A DNA stretch of 25,155 nt from Syntrophorhabdaceae bacterium. Lineage in GTDB: Bacteria > Desulfobacterota > Syntrophorhabdia > Syntrophorhabdales > Syntrophorhabdaceae. The stretch spans positions 1-25,155 of the forward strand of contig JAOAHW010000047.1 in NCBI GenBank assembly GCA_026415015.1. Direction: 5' to 3'. Numbering within the stretch: the stretch's first letter is position 1; the number at the start of each line of letters is the position of its first letter. Below, one piece after another: positions 1 through 8,776 of this stretch. Both the position numbers and the translations under genes were made by a program. The notes under the pieces are model-generated. The model did not search any database, was not told where the DNA came from, and saw only the letters and a list, made by a program, of their open reading frames with translations.

Positions 1-19
1 AGATGTGTATAAGAGACAG
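1..19 (+). other. Tn5/Nextera mosaic-end adapter remnant
   Basis: The first 19 bases, AGATGTGTATAAGAGACAG, are identical to the Tn5 transposase mosaic end used in tagmentation libraries. The gyrB reading frame begins exactly at base 20. Read through the adapter, the same frame hits an in-frame TAA at bases 10-12. This is sequencing-library contamination left at a contig end, not genomic sequence or a real transposon. Confidence 0.96.
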
Positions 20-819
20 ATATAGCACAGCCACCACTATATAAGATAAAACAGGGCAACAAAGAGATATATGTAAAAGATGAGGATGAATTCGACAGGA
101 CCATACTAAAAAGGGGTGCAGAGAGGATAAAATGCATTATAAATGGAAATGAGATAGATAATGCCTCTCTATACGAAAATATAGAGAAGATGAGGGAGAT
201 AGACAGGTTTTTAAGGGAGATAAAGCGAACAGGCATAGAAGAGGATATAATGATAGGTCTATTTATGGCTGATATTCAGAATAGAGAGAGCTTTGAGGAT
301 CTTGTGAGGCTTGAGGAGGCAAAGAAATATATCCCTGATGACAGGTATTTCATGGATATAATAAAAGACAGGGAGCACAATCTATTTTCTATAAAAGTTT
401 ATGAAAAAGAGGGTAAAAGGCTTATAACAGAGATAGACTATGAGATGTGCAGCCAGGATGATTACCTTGAAGCCCTATCCACATTCAAACAGATAAAGGA
501 TTTCTATACAGGAGATATAGAGATAGTAGACGGTTCAAGGCAGCCATATCAGATAAAGGCAAAAGAGCTACTCAAACTCTTGAATGAAAAAGGCAAAGAG
601 GGTATTACAATACAGAGATATAAAGGCCTCGGGGAGATGAACCCTGAACAACTCTGGGAGACCACCATGAACCCTGAGAAGAGGAGTCTCCTTAAGGTAT
701 CCATAGAGGATGCAGTAAATGCCGACCAGGTCTTTACTGTTCTTATGGGCAACAATATAGAGACAAGAAGGATGTTTATAGAAGACAACGCCCTCAATGT
801 AAGAAACCTTGATATATGA
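20..819 (+). CDS. gyrB: DNA gyrase subunit B, C-terminal part (5' truncated)
   Basis: This is the ATPase/TOPRIM subunit of DNA gyrase, which introduces negative supercoils in the cytoplasm with GyrA. Only the last ~266 codons are present. The first complete codon is at base 22 and the frame opens with IAQPPLYK, the conserved end of the TOPRIM region. The C-terminus carries QRYKGLGEMNPEQLWETTM and ends in FIEDNALNVRNLDI, which marks GyrB rather than ParE. The GHKL ATPase domain, transducer and TOPRIM acidic residues lie beyond the contig edge. An internal ATG at 190 is not the true start because conserved GyrB sequence continues upstream to the adapter. The stop TGA overlaps the coaE ATG (ATGA), implying translational coupling. 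Having coaE and rho directly downstream, rather than dnaA/dnaN/recF nearby, is notable. Confidence 0.95.
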
Positions 820-1421
820 TTCTAATTGGTGTTACAGGTATTATAGGAAGCGGAAAGACAACAGCATCAAGGCTCATCAAAGAAAAGGGCTTCAATATAG
901 TAGACCTCGATAGGCTGGCAAAAGAGGCCTTTGATAGAGAAGAGGTAAAGAAAGAGATAGAAAGGGCCTTTGGTAAAGACATAATAAAGGAAGGCAAGGT
1001 AAGCCCTGAGAGATTAAAAGACATTGTCTTTGTTGACAGGGAGAGGTTAAGACAATTAGAGGAGATAATCCACCCCAGGGTAATAGAAGGGATATACAGG
1101 GCTGCAAAGGAGCTCGAATTAAAGGGCATAAAGTCCCTTATTGTAGACGGACCCCTTATATTTGAGAAAGGGCTAAACAAAAATCTTAATAAGATAATAG
1201 TGGTCTCAGCAGAAGACAAGATAATAAAGGAGAGGCTAAAGTTAAGGGGTATGGATGAAGAGGATATAGACAGGAGGACCTCATGCCAGATACCACTGAA
1301 AGAAAAGGAGAAACAGGCAGACTATGTGCTTTATAACAATGGGACAGAAAAAGACCTTGAAGTACAGATAGAACTTTTAATAGATAGGATTAGAAAATGG
1401 GAGGAAGAGGATGCATCTTAA
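816..1421 (+). CDS. coaE: Dephospho-CoA kinase
   Basis: Catalyses the last step of coenzyme A synthesis, phosphorylating the 3'-hydroxyl of dephospho-CoA with ATP in the cytoplasm. The 201-residue length is normal for the family. The N-terminus IGVTGIIGSGKTTASR contains the P-loop (G8 to K14-T15), followed by NIVDLDRLAKEAF, the CoaE substrate motif usually written D-x-D. A HPRVIE segment and the VDGPLIFE strand are also typical. The start ATG overlaps the gyrB stop, and the 3' end overlaps the rho start by 11 bases, so it sits inside a coupled operon. Identification is secure from the P-loop and the lid region; no oddities seen. Confidence 0.95.
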   Translation: MILIGVTGIIGSGKTTASRLIKEKGFNIVDLDRLAKEAFDREEVKKEIERAFGKDIIKEGKVSPERLKDIVFVDRERLRQLEEIIHPRVIEGIYRAAKELELKGIKSLIVDGPLIFEKGLNKNLNKIIVVSAEDKIIKERLKLRGMDEEDIDRRTSCQIPLKEKEKQADYVLYNNGTEKDLEVQIELLIDRIRKWEEEDAS

Positions 1422-2664
1422 TGAAATGAAGAGGAAGAGGATAGGAGAGCTAACACAGCTTGCCAGGGGTTTGAATATAGAAAATGCAGCGGGGTTAAAG
1501 AAACAGGAGCTTATATTCGCCATACTACAGGGGCTCTTAGACAAAAACGAATCCGTCTACGGAGAGGGCGTCCTTGAGGTCCTCCCTGAGGGTTTTGGGT
1601 TTTTAAGGTCCCCTGACTCAAATTATATGCCAGGCCCTGATGACATCTACATATCCCCTTCCCAGATAAAGAGATTTGGCTTGAGGACAGGCGACATAAT
1701 ATCAGGCCAGATAAGACCACCAAAGGACAATGAAAAATATTTTGCCCTCTTAAGGGTAGAGACCATCAACTTTGATGACCCCGATGTAGCAAAAGACAAG
1801 ATAATCTTTGATAACCTGACGCCCCTTTATCCTGATGAGAGGATTGTCCTTGAGACAACACCTGATAACCTATCAACAAGGGTTATGGACCTCTTTACAC
1901 CCATTGGAAAGGGACAGAGGGGTCTCATAGTGGCACCACCAAGGACAGGAAAGACTATACTCCTTCAGCTTATAGCCAACAGCATAACCCAGAACCACAA
2001 GGAGATAGATTTAATCGTCCTCCTCATAGATGAAAGACCTGAGGAGGTAACAGATATGACAAGGTCAGTGAAAGGCGAGGTAATAAGCTCTACCTTTGAT
2101 GAGCCCGCAACAAGGCATGTTCAGGTTGCCGAGATAGTCATAGAAAAGGCAAAGAGGCTTGTAGAACATAAGCACGATGTGGTTATACTCCTCGACAGCA
2201 TTACAAGACTTGCAAGGGCATACAACACTGTGGTGCCCTCCAGCGGCAAGATACTTTCAGGAGGTATAGATGCATCAGCTATGCAGAAGCCGAGGAGGTT
2301 TTTCGGGGCAGCAAAGAACATAGAGGAGGGCGGTAGCCTAACCATTATAGCCACAGCCCTTATTGACACAGGCAGCAGGATGGACGAGGTAATCTTTGAG
2401 GAATTTAAGGGCACAGGCAATATGGAGATATATCTGGACAGAAAACTGGCAGAAAAAAGGGTATTCCCTGCCATTGATATAAACAAATCAGGCACGAGAA
2501 AGGAAGAGTTGCTTTTAGAAAAGGATGACCTATCAAGGATATGGCTTTTGAGAAAGGTGCTCCAGCCCATGAATCCTGTGGAGGCAATGGAGTTTCTCCT
2601 TGAAAAGCTTGAAGATACAAAGACAAACAGAGAGTTTCTCTATTCTATGAGCAAGGGAGGATAA
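1411..2664 (+). CDS. rho: Transcription termination factor Rho
   Basis: Hexameric RNA-dependent ATPase/helicase that ends transcription at Rho-dependent sites. The 417 residues fit the family. The N-terminal helical region (residues 1-50) is followed by the cold-shock-like RNA-binding domain with the GFGFLR RNP1 motif. The ATPase core has Walker A PPRTGKT (K181, T182), Walker B VVILLDSITR and the Q/R-loop region with KPRRFFGAAKNIEEGGSLT. The chosen ATG has a strong GGGAGG Shine-Dalgarno at 1399-1404, and its MHLNEMK opening matches other Rho N-termini better than the internal ATG at 1426. It overlaps coaE by 11 bases, and rpmE follows after one base. The rho-rpmE-prfA-prmC order is a known conserved neighbourhood. 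Confidence 0.98.
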   Translation: MHLNEMKRKRIGELTQLARGLNIENAAGLKKQELIFAILQGLLDKNESVYGEGVLEVLPEGFGFLRSPDSNYMPGPDDIYISPSQIKRFGLRTGDIISGQIRPPKDNEKYFALLRVETINFDDPDVAKDKIIFDNLTPLYPDERIVLETTPDNLSTRVMDLFTPIGKGQRGLIVAPPRTGKTILLQLIANSITQNHKEIDLIVLLIDERPEEVTDMTRSVKGEVISSTFDEPATRHVQVAEIVIEKAKRLVEHKHDVVILLDSITRLARAYNTVVPSSGKILSGGIDASAMQKPRRFFGAAKNIEEGGSLTIIATALIDTGSRMDEVIFEEFKGTGNMEIYLDRKLAEKRVFPAIDINKSGTRKEELLLEKDDLSRIWLLRKVLQPMNPVEAMEFLLEKLEDTKTNREFLYSMSKGG

Positions 2665-2665
2665 A

Positions 2666-2872
2666 ATGAAGAAAAATATACACCCCAATCTAAAGAGGGC
2701 AACAGTAAAATGTGCATGTGGCAATACCTTTGAGACCCTTTCCACAAAAGAAAAGATAAGCGTGGAGATTTGTGCAAAATGTCACCCCATATTTACAGGG
2801 AAGGAAAAACGCATAGACTCGGCGGGACAGGTGGAGAAGTTTGAAAAGCGTTACGGTAAAAAGACCCAGTAA
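2666..2872 (+). CDS. rpmE: 50S ribosomal protein L31, zinc-binding form
   Basis: Small protein of the large ribosomal subunit at the intersubunit bridge. The 68 residues begin MKKNIHPN, standard for L31. Four cysteines, C16/C18 and C36/C39, form the zinc site, so this is the C+ (zinc-holding) type rather than the zinc-independent YkgM type. In bacteria carrying both types, the C+ form is displaced under zinc limitation; no second copy is visible here. It starts one base after the rho stop region, and its TAA shares an A with the prfA ATG (TAATG), indicating translational coupling to release factor 1. Confidence 0.97.
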   Translation: MKKNIHPNLKRATVKCACGNTFETLSTKEKISVEICAKCHPIFTGKEKRIDSAGQVEKFEKRYGKKTQ

Positions 2873-3936
2873 TGTTTGAGAGATTAGAAAACATAGAATC
2901 AAGATACGAAGAGCTTGAGGCAGAGCTTGCCAGGCCCGATACCATGGCAAATATGGATGCCTATAAAAAGATAGCCAAAGAATACAATGACCTCAAGGAT
3001 ATTGTGGATGATTATAGGGAATGGAAGAAAAAGGGAAAAGAGATAGAAAAGACCCTGGCCATGTTAGAGACAGAAAAAGACGAAGAGATGAGGCTATTGA
3101 TAAAGGAAGAGGCATCCCAGCTTGACAGGACAAGGTCAGATATAGAATCCCGACTGAGAGATAGGCTCCTCAAGATGCACGAGGTGAATGTAAAGAGCAT
3201 GTTCCTCGAGATTAGGGCAGGGGCAGGAGGAGAAGAGGCAGCCCTCTTTGCCCGAGACCTGGTTGGCATGTATATGAAGTTTGCAGAAAAGATGAGATGG
3301 AAGACAGAGGTCATGGGCACGAGCCTCTCTGATTTAGGGGGCATAAAAGAAATCGTGGTACTTATAGATTCTAAGGACGCCTATAATATGCTTAAATACG
3401 AAAGTGGTGTCCACAGGGTCCAGCGTGTCCCGGTCACAGAGGCACAGGGCAGGATACACACATCAACAGTGACCGTGGCTGTGCTTCCAGAGCCAGAGGA
3501 GCTTGAGGTTGACATAAATCAAGATGAACTGAGGATAGATGTCTTTAGATCTAGCGGACCAGGGGGGCAGCACGTAAATACAACAGACTCTGCAGTGAGG
3601 ATAACCCACATACCCACAGGTATTGTTGTTACATGCCAGGATGAAAAATCACAGCATAAAAATAAGGCAAAGGCCATAAGGGTATTAAGGGCAAGACTTA
3701 AAGAAAAGATGGAGATGGAAAAGGAACAGGAGATATCCCAGGAGAGGAGAAAGCAAGTGGGGACAGGCGATAGAAGCGAGCGCATAAGGACATATAATTT
3801 CCCCCAGGGCAGGGTCACAGACCACAGGATAGGACTTACCCTATATAAATTACAGAATGTCTTAAACGGTGATATAGAGGACATACTGAATCCCTTAATC
3901 GCCCATTTTCAGGCAGAGGCCCTAAAGACAGGTTAG
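2872..3936 (+). CDS. prfA: Peptide chain release factor 1
   Basis: Recognises UAA and UAG stop codons in the ribosomal A site and triggers peptide release. The 354 residues contain the tripeptide anticodon loop as P187-V188-T189 (RF1 class PxT; RF2 would carry SPF) within HRVQRVPVTEAQGRIHTS. The catalytic GGQ is at residues 231-233 in SSGPGGQHVNTTDSAVR. The N-terminal coiled region (1-100) and the C-terminal domain with RTYNFPQGRVTDHRI are complete. The next gene, prmC, encodes the enzyme that methylates the GGQ glutamine, so enzyme and substrate are co-transcribed. Start ATG overlaps the rpmE stop. Confidence 0.98.
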   Translation: MFERLENIESRYEELEAELARPDTMANMDAYKKIAKEYNDLKDIVDDYREWKKKGKEIEKTLAMLETEKDEEMRLLIKEEASQLDRTRSDIESRLRDRLLKMHEVNVKSMFLEIRAGAGGEEAALFARDLVGMYMKFAEKMRWKTEVMGTSLSDLGGIKEIVVLIDSKDAYNMLKYESGVHRVQRVPVTEAQGRIHTSTVTVAVLPEPEELEVDINQDELRIDVFRSSGPGGQHVNTTDSAVRITHIPTGIVVTCQDEKSQHKNKAKAIRVLRARLKEKMEMEKEQEISQERRKQVGTGDRSERIRTYNFPQGRVTDHRIGLTLYKLQNVLNGDIEDILNPLIAHFQAEALKTG

Positions 3937-3942
3937 AGAGAA

Positions 3943-4776
3943 TTGGACATTTCAGATATTATATCAGGTACAAAGGGACTCAACATAACCGATAGGCTAT
4001 GTATACTCTCTTTTGCCCTCTCCATGAAAAAAGAGGATGTTCTGATAAAGAAAGAAATGAGACTCAACCAAGAGGATGTTGAGCTTATAAAGAGCCTTAT
4101 AGAGAAAAGAACACAGGGCATGCCTTTAGCATACATCACAAAGACAAAGGAGTTTTATTCAGAGGAGTTCTATGTAGATGAATCTGTGCTCATACCAAGA
4201 CCAGAGACAGAGCTCCTCGTGGAGGAGGCTATCCATATTATAAAAGGGATGAATGGCCCTGTAAGGATCTTGGATGTAGGGACTGGCTCTGGTGTCATAG
4301 GCATCACCATATCAAAACATACTGGTCATAGGGTTATATGCACAGATATATCCTCAGAGGCCCTAAAGATAGCATCTATAAACATAAAAAGGGCAGGCCT
4401 ATCAGATAAGATAGGGCTTATATGTATGGACCTCATAGCTGGCATAAAAGACAGGACTGTTTATGATGTAATAGTTGCAAACCTGCCTTATATATCCCAA
4501 GATGAATGGGATTTTGTTTCAGAAGAGGTCAAGGGCTTTGAGCCAAAGACAGCACTTTTTGGCGGTAAAGATGGCCTTGAGGTATACAGGAGGTTTATAG
4601 ATGCCCTGCAAGGGCCCCTCAAAGATAATGGCTGGTTTTTGTGCGAGGTTGGTGGTAGGCTTCAGGCAGAGGCAATAAAAGATATGCTTGTCCGAAAAGG
4701 CTTTGAGGTCTCTATTAAGAGAGACTACAGCGGGATAGAGAGGATAGTGATAGGACAGTGGATAAGTTTGTCATAG
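3943..4776 (+). CDS. prmC: Release factor glutamine N5-methyltransferase
   Basis: SAM-dependent enzyme that methylates the glutamine of the GGQ motif in release factors. The 277 residues have a helical N-terminal substrate domain (about 1-85), the linker LIPRPETELLVEEA, and a Rossmann methyltransferase core with ILDVGTGSGVIGI. The catalytic NPPY signature reads NLPYIS here, a Pro to Leu change at its second position that still keeps the Asn, Pro and Tyr. Translation appears to start at TTG 3943, six bases after the prfA stop; the first in-frame ATG (4024) would remove a third of the N-terminal domain. The Shine-Dalgarno is weak (GAGAG), so translation is probably coupled to prfA. The 3' end overlaps murA by 19 bases. 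Confidence 0.93.
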   Translation: MDISDIISGTKGLNITDRLCILSFALSMKKEDVLIKKEMRLNQEDVELIKSLIEKRTQGMPLAYITKTKEFYSEEFYVDESVLIPRPETELLVEEAIHIIKGMNGPVRILDVGTGSGVIGITISKHTGHRVICTDISSEALKIASINIKRAGLSDKIGLICMDLIAGIKDRTVYDVIVANLPYISQDEWDFVSEEVKGFEPKTALFGGKDGLEVYRRFIDALQGPLKDNGWFLCEVGGRLQAEAIKDMLVRKGFEVSIKRDYSGIERIVIGQWISLS

Positions 4777-6032
4777 AAGGTGGCGGCAGATTAACAGGTA
4801 ATGTGAAGATAAGCGGCTCAAAGAATGCAGCCCTACCCCTCCTTGCAGCTACCATTTTAAAAAAAGGGGTCTATCAGATAGAGAATGTCCCGAGGCTAAG
4901 GGATATAGGGACAATGACAAGGCTTCTTAATATCCTCGGTGCCAAAACAGAATGGGTAGACCATAATACACTAAAGGTCGATACAAATGACATTAACAAT
5001 CACATTGCCCCCTATGAGCTTGTTAAACAGATGAGGGCATCGGTACTTGTCCTTGGTTCACTCACAGGTGGTTTAAAGAGGGCGACAGTCTCATACCCTG
5101 GTGGTTGTGCCATAGGTGAGCGACCTATTAATCTCCATATAAAGGGGCTCCAGGCATTGGGGTGTGATGTAAACATCAAAGAGGGCTATGTAGATGTCAC
5201 AGCAAAAAAACTCAAAGGTGCACGGATAAGGTTTGACACAACAACAGTGGGCGGCACAGAAAACATTATGATGGCAGCGGTTATGGCAAAGGGCGAGACC
5301 ATTATAGAGAATGCAGCCCGTGAGCCAGAGGTGGTTGACCTTGCCAGGATGTTAAAGAAGATGGGTGCAAGGATAGAAGGTGAAGGCACAGAGATTATAA
5401 AGATTACAGGCGTGAATGACCTCACACCCTGTAATTATAAGGTCATACCAGATAGAATCGAGACAGGGACATTTCTAATAGCCTGTGGTATAACAAGGGG
5501 TAACATGGTTATAGAGGGCTGTATGCCTGGCCATGTGAAGTCTCTCATAGACAAGCTAAGGGAGGCAGGCATGGATATTACAGAAAACGAGGATACCATA
5601 AAGGCAGCCATGACAAAGAAAAGACCCATGGCTGTAGATGTAAAGACAGCACCCTATCCTGGTTTTCCCACAGACATGCAGGCCCAGATCATGGCGCTTA
5701 TGACAGTATCAAGGGGTGTGAGTGCTATAACAGAGACCATATTTGAAAACAGGATGATGCATGTGGCAGAGATGAGGCGGATGGGGGCAGATATAAAAGT
5801 AATTGGGAACACAGCCATAGTGAGGGGCGTGAAGATGCTCTCAGGGGCAAAGGTTATGGCAACAGACTTAAGGGCAAGCGCATCTTTGATCCTAACAGGC
5901 CTCACAGCATACGGAATTACAGAGATTTCAAGGATCTATCACCTTGACAGGGGCTATGAGTCCATAGAGGAGAAGCTTAAGTCTCTTGGGGCTAAGATAG
6001 AGAGGAGGAAGGATGAAAATATGGGATCTTGA
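4758..6032 (+). CDS. murA: UDP-N-acetylglucosamine 1-carboxyvinyltransferase
   Basis: Transfers enolpyruvate from PEP to UDP-GlcNAc, the first committed step of peptidoglycan precursor synthesis in the cytoplasm. The 424 residues match MurA closely, opening with FVIEGGGRLTGNVKISGSKNAA. The catalytic cysteine is C117 in YPGGCAIGERPINLH; the family is normally fosfomycin-sensitive when this residue is Cys rather than Asp. Other landmarks are DRIETGTF, PYPGFPTDMQAQ and ENRMMH. The start is a GTG inside prmC, since no ATG lies near the conserved N-terminus. The 3' end overlaps hisD by 20 bases. The pairing with his genes is positional and does not imply a shared pathway. Confidence 0.98.
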   Translation: MDKFVIEGGGRLTGNVKISGSKNAALPLLAATILKKGVYQIENVPRLRDIGTMTRLLNILGAKTEWVDHNTLKVDTNDINNHIAPYELVKQMRASVLVLGSLTGGLKRATVSYPGGCAIGERPINLHIKGLQALGCDVNIKEGYVDVTAKKLKGARIRFDTTTVGGTENIMMAAVMAKGETIIENAAREPEVVDLARMLKKMGARIEGEGTEIIKITGVNDLTPCNYKVIPDRIETGTFLIACGITRGNMVIEGCMPGHVKSLIDKLREAGMDITENEDTIKAAMTKKRPMAVDVKTAPYPGFPTDMQAQIMALMTVSRGVSAITETIFENRMMHVAEMRRMGADIKVIGNTAIVRGVKMLSGAKVMATDLRASASLILTGLTAYGITEISRIYHLDRGYESIEEKLKSLGAKIERRKDENMGS

Positions 6033-7293
6033 AAAAGAGTTTCACGGGCTTCTCTCTTTCATTAAGAGATGCAGGGAGCAAAACAGGAGGGATATAAAAA
6101 ATAAGGTAGAGGCTATAAGGCAGGAGGTTATAAATGGTGGTGAGGAGGCCATAAAAGGCCTATGCAAAAGATATGATAGGTGGGATAATGATTATGACCT
6201 AAAGATTGATATAAAAGAGATAGAGAGGGCAGCAAAAGGGGTAAGTAGAAGCGACCTCTCTGTGCTCAAGGGCATGATAAAAAATGTGAGCCTCTATCAT
6301 AAAAATCAGGGATTTAAAAAGAGGGTCTATAAAAGAAAGGGGCTTGTGGTAGAGGAGAGGGCTGTGCCTGTAGAAAGGGCACTTGTATATGTCCCTGGAG
6401 GCAAGGCAGCTTATCCTTCCTCTATGATTATGGGCGTTGTACCTGCACAGATCGCTGGGGTTAAAGAGATCTACATAACCACACCAACTCCAGGTGGTGT
6501 ATTACACCCCTATGTGGCGGCAACAGCAATGCTCCTTGATACAAAAGATATTTACAGGATAGGCGGTGCCCAGGCAGTATATGCCTTTTCCTTTGGGATA
6601 GGCACAATACCAAAAGTTGATATGATTGTAGGCCCTGGCAATGCCTATGTAGATGAGGCAAAAAGGGATGTTTACGGCACAGTAGGTATTGATATGCTTG
6701 CCGGGCCATCAGAGCTTATAGTGCTCTGCACAGATGGATTTTCCCCTTATATAGTGGCAAAAGACCTCTTTTCCCAGGCAGAACACGATGAAATGGCAAC
6801 AGTAGGGCTTTTATCCAACTCTAAAAAGCATATAGAAGAGGTAATAAAAAGCATGGACCGCCTTATGGCAACAAACGAGAGGAAAGACATCATAGAAAAT
6901 GCCATAAAGGCAAACAGTTTTTTTGTTTACTTCAAAGATACAGACAAGGCCGTAGACCTCGTAAATACCATTGCCCCTGAACATATGGAGCTTATAGGCC
7001 ATGAGGCCTTTGGAGAGAAAATACTCTACCCAGGGATTATTTATTTAGGCCCTATGACACCTGTTGCCATGGGCGATTATTATATAGGGACAAACCATGT
7101 ACTCCCCACAGGCGGTGCCGGGAGATTCACAGGCGGTCTATCTGTTGACAGCTTCAGAAGGAGAAGGGTTCAGGGAAAGATAGATAAGGATTTTATTGAA
7201 AGATATGGTGATAAAGCAGTAAGATTGGCAAAGATAGAAGGGCTATTTGCCCATGGAGAATCTATAAAGGCAAGAAAAGGGGTAATGATATGA
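6013..7293 (+). CDS. hisD: Histidinol dehydrogenase
   Basis: Carries out the last two steps of histidine synthesis, oxidising L-histidinol to L-histidine with two NAD+. The 426 residues include YVPGGKAAYPSS, VGPGNAYVDEAKR and LAGPSELIVL. Likely zinc ligands by family comparison are the Gln and His of SQAEHDEMA, the Asp of MGDYYIGTNHVLPT and the His of LFAHGES. The APEHMEL segment holds the catalytic Glu-His pair. The ATG at 6013 follows a purine-rich GAGGAAGG and overlaps the murA end. Its stop overlaps the hisG ATG (ATGA). hisD lying before hisG is the reverse of the common hisG-hisD order. Confidence 0.98.
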   Translation: MKIWDLEKEFHGLLSFIKRCREQNRRDIKNKVEAIRQEVINGGEEAIKGLCKRYDRWDNDYDLKIDIKEIERAAKGVSRSDLSVLKGMIKNVSLYHKNQGFKKRVYKRKGLVVEERAVPVERALVYVPGGKAAYPSSMIMGVVPAQIAGVKEIYITTPTPGGVLHPYVAATAMLLDTKDIYRIGGAQAVYAFSFGIGTIPKVDMIVGPGNAYVDEAKRDVYGTVGIDMLAGPSELIVLCTDGFSPYIVAKDLFSQAEHDEMATVGLLSNSKKHIEEVIKSMDRLMATNERKDIIENAIKANSFFVYFKDTDKAVDLVNTIAPEHMELIGHEAFGEKILYPGIIYLGPMTPVAMGDYYIGTNHVLPTGGAGRFTGGLSVDSFRRRRVQGKIDKDFIERYGDKAVRLAKIEGLFAHGESIKARKGVMI

Positions 7294-8159
7294 AGCTAAA
7301 GATAGGATTGCCAAAGGGTAGCCTTCAGGATACCACCTTTAAACTCTTCAAAAACGCAGGATACGATATAAAGGTTTTAGAGAGGTCATATGTCCCTATC
7401 ATAGATGACCCAGAGATAGAGGGCCTGCTCATAAGGGCACAGGAGATGGCAAGGTATGTCCAGGATGGCATACTTGATATGGGTATAACAGGATATGACT
7501 GGGTCCTTGAACAGGATGCAAAGGTTGTAGAGCTTATAAGGCTGAAATACGGTAAGGTTGGCTTCAGGGGTGTCAAGTGGGTTGTGGCAGTCCCTGCTGA
7601 TTCACCTGTGCAAAAGATAGAGGATCTAAAAGGGAAAAAAATAGCCACAGAGCTTGTGGGGTTTACAAAGAGATACTTCAAAAAAAGAGGGATAGATGTG
7701 ACCATTGAGTTTTCATGGGGCGCCACAGAGGTAAAGCCACCGCTTTTAGCGGATGCCATTGTAGAGGTCACAGAGACAGGGGCATCCCTAAGGGCAAACA
7801 ACCTGAGGATCATAGACACCATATTGGAGTCCGAGACAGTGCTTATAGCCAATAAAAATGCATGGCATGACCCGTGGAAAAAGAAAAAGATGGAAAACCT
7901 CACCATACTCTTAAAAGGCGCGCTCTTGGCAGAGGAGAAGGTGGGGCTCAAGATGAACCTGCCAAGAAAAAAAATAGAAAAGATTTCAAAGATACTCACC
8001 TCCCTCCATACACCTACCATATCAAACCTTGTTGACGAGGGGTGGGTTGCCATGGAGGTTATAATAGATGAAAAAACAGTCCGGGACATTATACCAGAGC
8101 TCAAGAGGGCAGGTGCCCAGGGCATTGTAGAATATCCGCTTAACAAGGTAATACCTTAA
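7290..8159 (+). CDS. hisG: ATP phosphoribosyltransferase, long form
   Basis: Commits PRPP and ATP to histidine synthesis by forming phosphoribosyl-ATP; feedback-inhibited by histidine. The 289-residue length and the extra C-terminal portion (about residues 215-289, from AEEKVGLKMNLP to the end) show the long, homohexameric type with a built-in ACT-like regulatory domain, which does not need HisZ. The catalytic part begins IGLPKGSLQDTT and has DMGITGYDW and the PRPP-binding loop EVTETGASLRANNL. The start overlaps the hisD stop by four bases. hisB follows 12 bases later. The remaining his genes (hisH, hisA, hisF, hisI/E, hisC) are not in the window. Confidence 0.97.
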   Translation: MKLKIGLPKGSLQDTTFKLFKNAGYDIKVLERSYVPIIDDPEIEGLLIRAQEMARYVQDGILDMGITGYDWVLEQDAKVVELIRLKYGKVGFRGVKWVVAVPADSPVQKIEDLKGKKIATELVGFTKRYFKKRGIDVTIEFSWGATEVKPPLLADAIVEVTETGASLRANNLRIIDTILESETVLIANKNAWHDPWKKKKMENLTILLKGALLAEEKVGLKMNLPRKKIEKISKILTSLHTPTISNLVDEGWVAMEVIIDEKTVRDIIPELKRAGAQGIVEYPLNKVIP

Positions 8160-8171
8160 TAAGGGGGGCAA

Positions 8172-8756
8172 ATGAACAGGGGCGCAAGCATTGAGAGAAA
8201 GACAAAAGAGACAGATATAAAGATAAAATGGGAATTAGATGGCAGTGGTGATGCAAACATAAACACAAAGATACCATTTTTTGACCATATGCTTGAGCTC
8301 TTTGCAAGACACGGCTTTTTCAATCTATGGATAGAGGCATCAGGAGATATAGAGGTAGACCACCATCACACCATAGAGGATATAGGTATTGGAATGGGCA
8401 GGGCTTTAAAGGATGCCCTATCAGATTTTGGGGGTATAAGAAGATATGGACATGCTGTTGTACCCATGGACGAGGCATTGTGTCTTTTTGCTGTGGATAT
8501 AAGTGGAAGACCCACATTTGTATTTAATGGAAAGCTCAAAGGATATACAGGTGATTTTGATGTTGCCTTGATAAAGGAGTTTTTCAAGGGTTTTGTGAAT
8601 GAGGCAAGGGTCACAGTCCATATAAATCTTTTATACGGAGAGAATATACACCACAAGGTAGAGTCTATATTCAAAGCCTTTGGCAGGGCACTAAAAGAGG
8701 CAGTAACAAAGGATAAAGAGATAAAAGGACCTCTTTCCACAAAAGGGGTGCTTTAA
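8172..8756 (+). CDS. hisB: Imidazoleglycerol-phosphate dehydratase
   Basis: Mn-dependent dehydratase converting imidazoleglycerol phosphate to imidazole-acetol phosphate in histidine synthesis. The 194 residues are the monofunctional type, without the histidinol-phosphatase domain found in enteric HisB. Two metal-binding histidine clusters are present: DHHHTIEDIG near residue 60 and ENIHHKVESIFKAFGRAL near residue 160. FFDHMLELFARHGFF is also diagnostic. The ATG has a G-rich ribosome site (GGGGGG at 8163-8168). A deacetylase-family gene follows after about 20 bases, so hisB is not the end of the operon. Confidence 0.97.
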   Translation: MNRGASIERKTKETDIKIKWELDGSGDANINTKIPFFDHMLELFARHGFFNLWIEASGDIEVDHHHTIEDIGIGMGRALKDALSDFGGIRRYGHAVVPMDEALCLFAVDISGRPTFVFNGKLKGYTGDFDVALIKEFFKGFVNEARVTVHINLLYGENIHHKVESIFKAFGRALKEAVTKDKEIKGPLSTKGVL

Positions 8757-8766
8757 GTTTATAGAT

Positions 8767-8772
8767 GGAGGA
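8767..8772 (+). promoter_or_regulatory. Shine-Dalgarno that decides the deacetylase start
   Basis: GGAGGA at 8767-8772 lies inside the codons that follow a possible ATG at 8765, but is correctly spaced (4-5 bases) before the second in-frame ATG at 8777. The 8765 ATG has no ribosome site of its own, so 8777 is the preferred start. Confidence 0.7.
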
Positions 8773-8776
8773 CAAT

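Noticed and set aside
1..19. Natural Tn5/IS50 end
   Set aside because: Only the 19-base engineered mosaic end is present, at the exact contig edge, with no flanking insertion sequence or target duplication.
794..1219. 141-codon minus-strand open frame
   Set aside because: Shadow of coaE; low-complexity Ser/Leu/Phe-rich translation with no known motif.
7325..8146. 273-codon open frame on the minus strand
   Set aside because: It is antisense to hisG, whose product is unmistakable. The frame is Ser/Phe-rich, as shadows of this codon usage are, and has no ribosome site.
8765..8776. Four-codon longer start for the deacetylase
   Set aside because: The only Shine-Dalgarno lies inside these codons and is spaced for the ATG at 8777.
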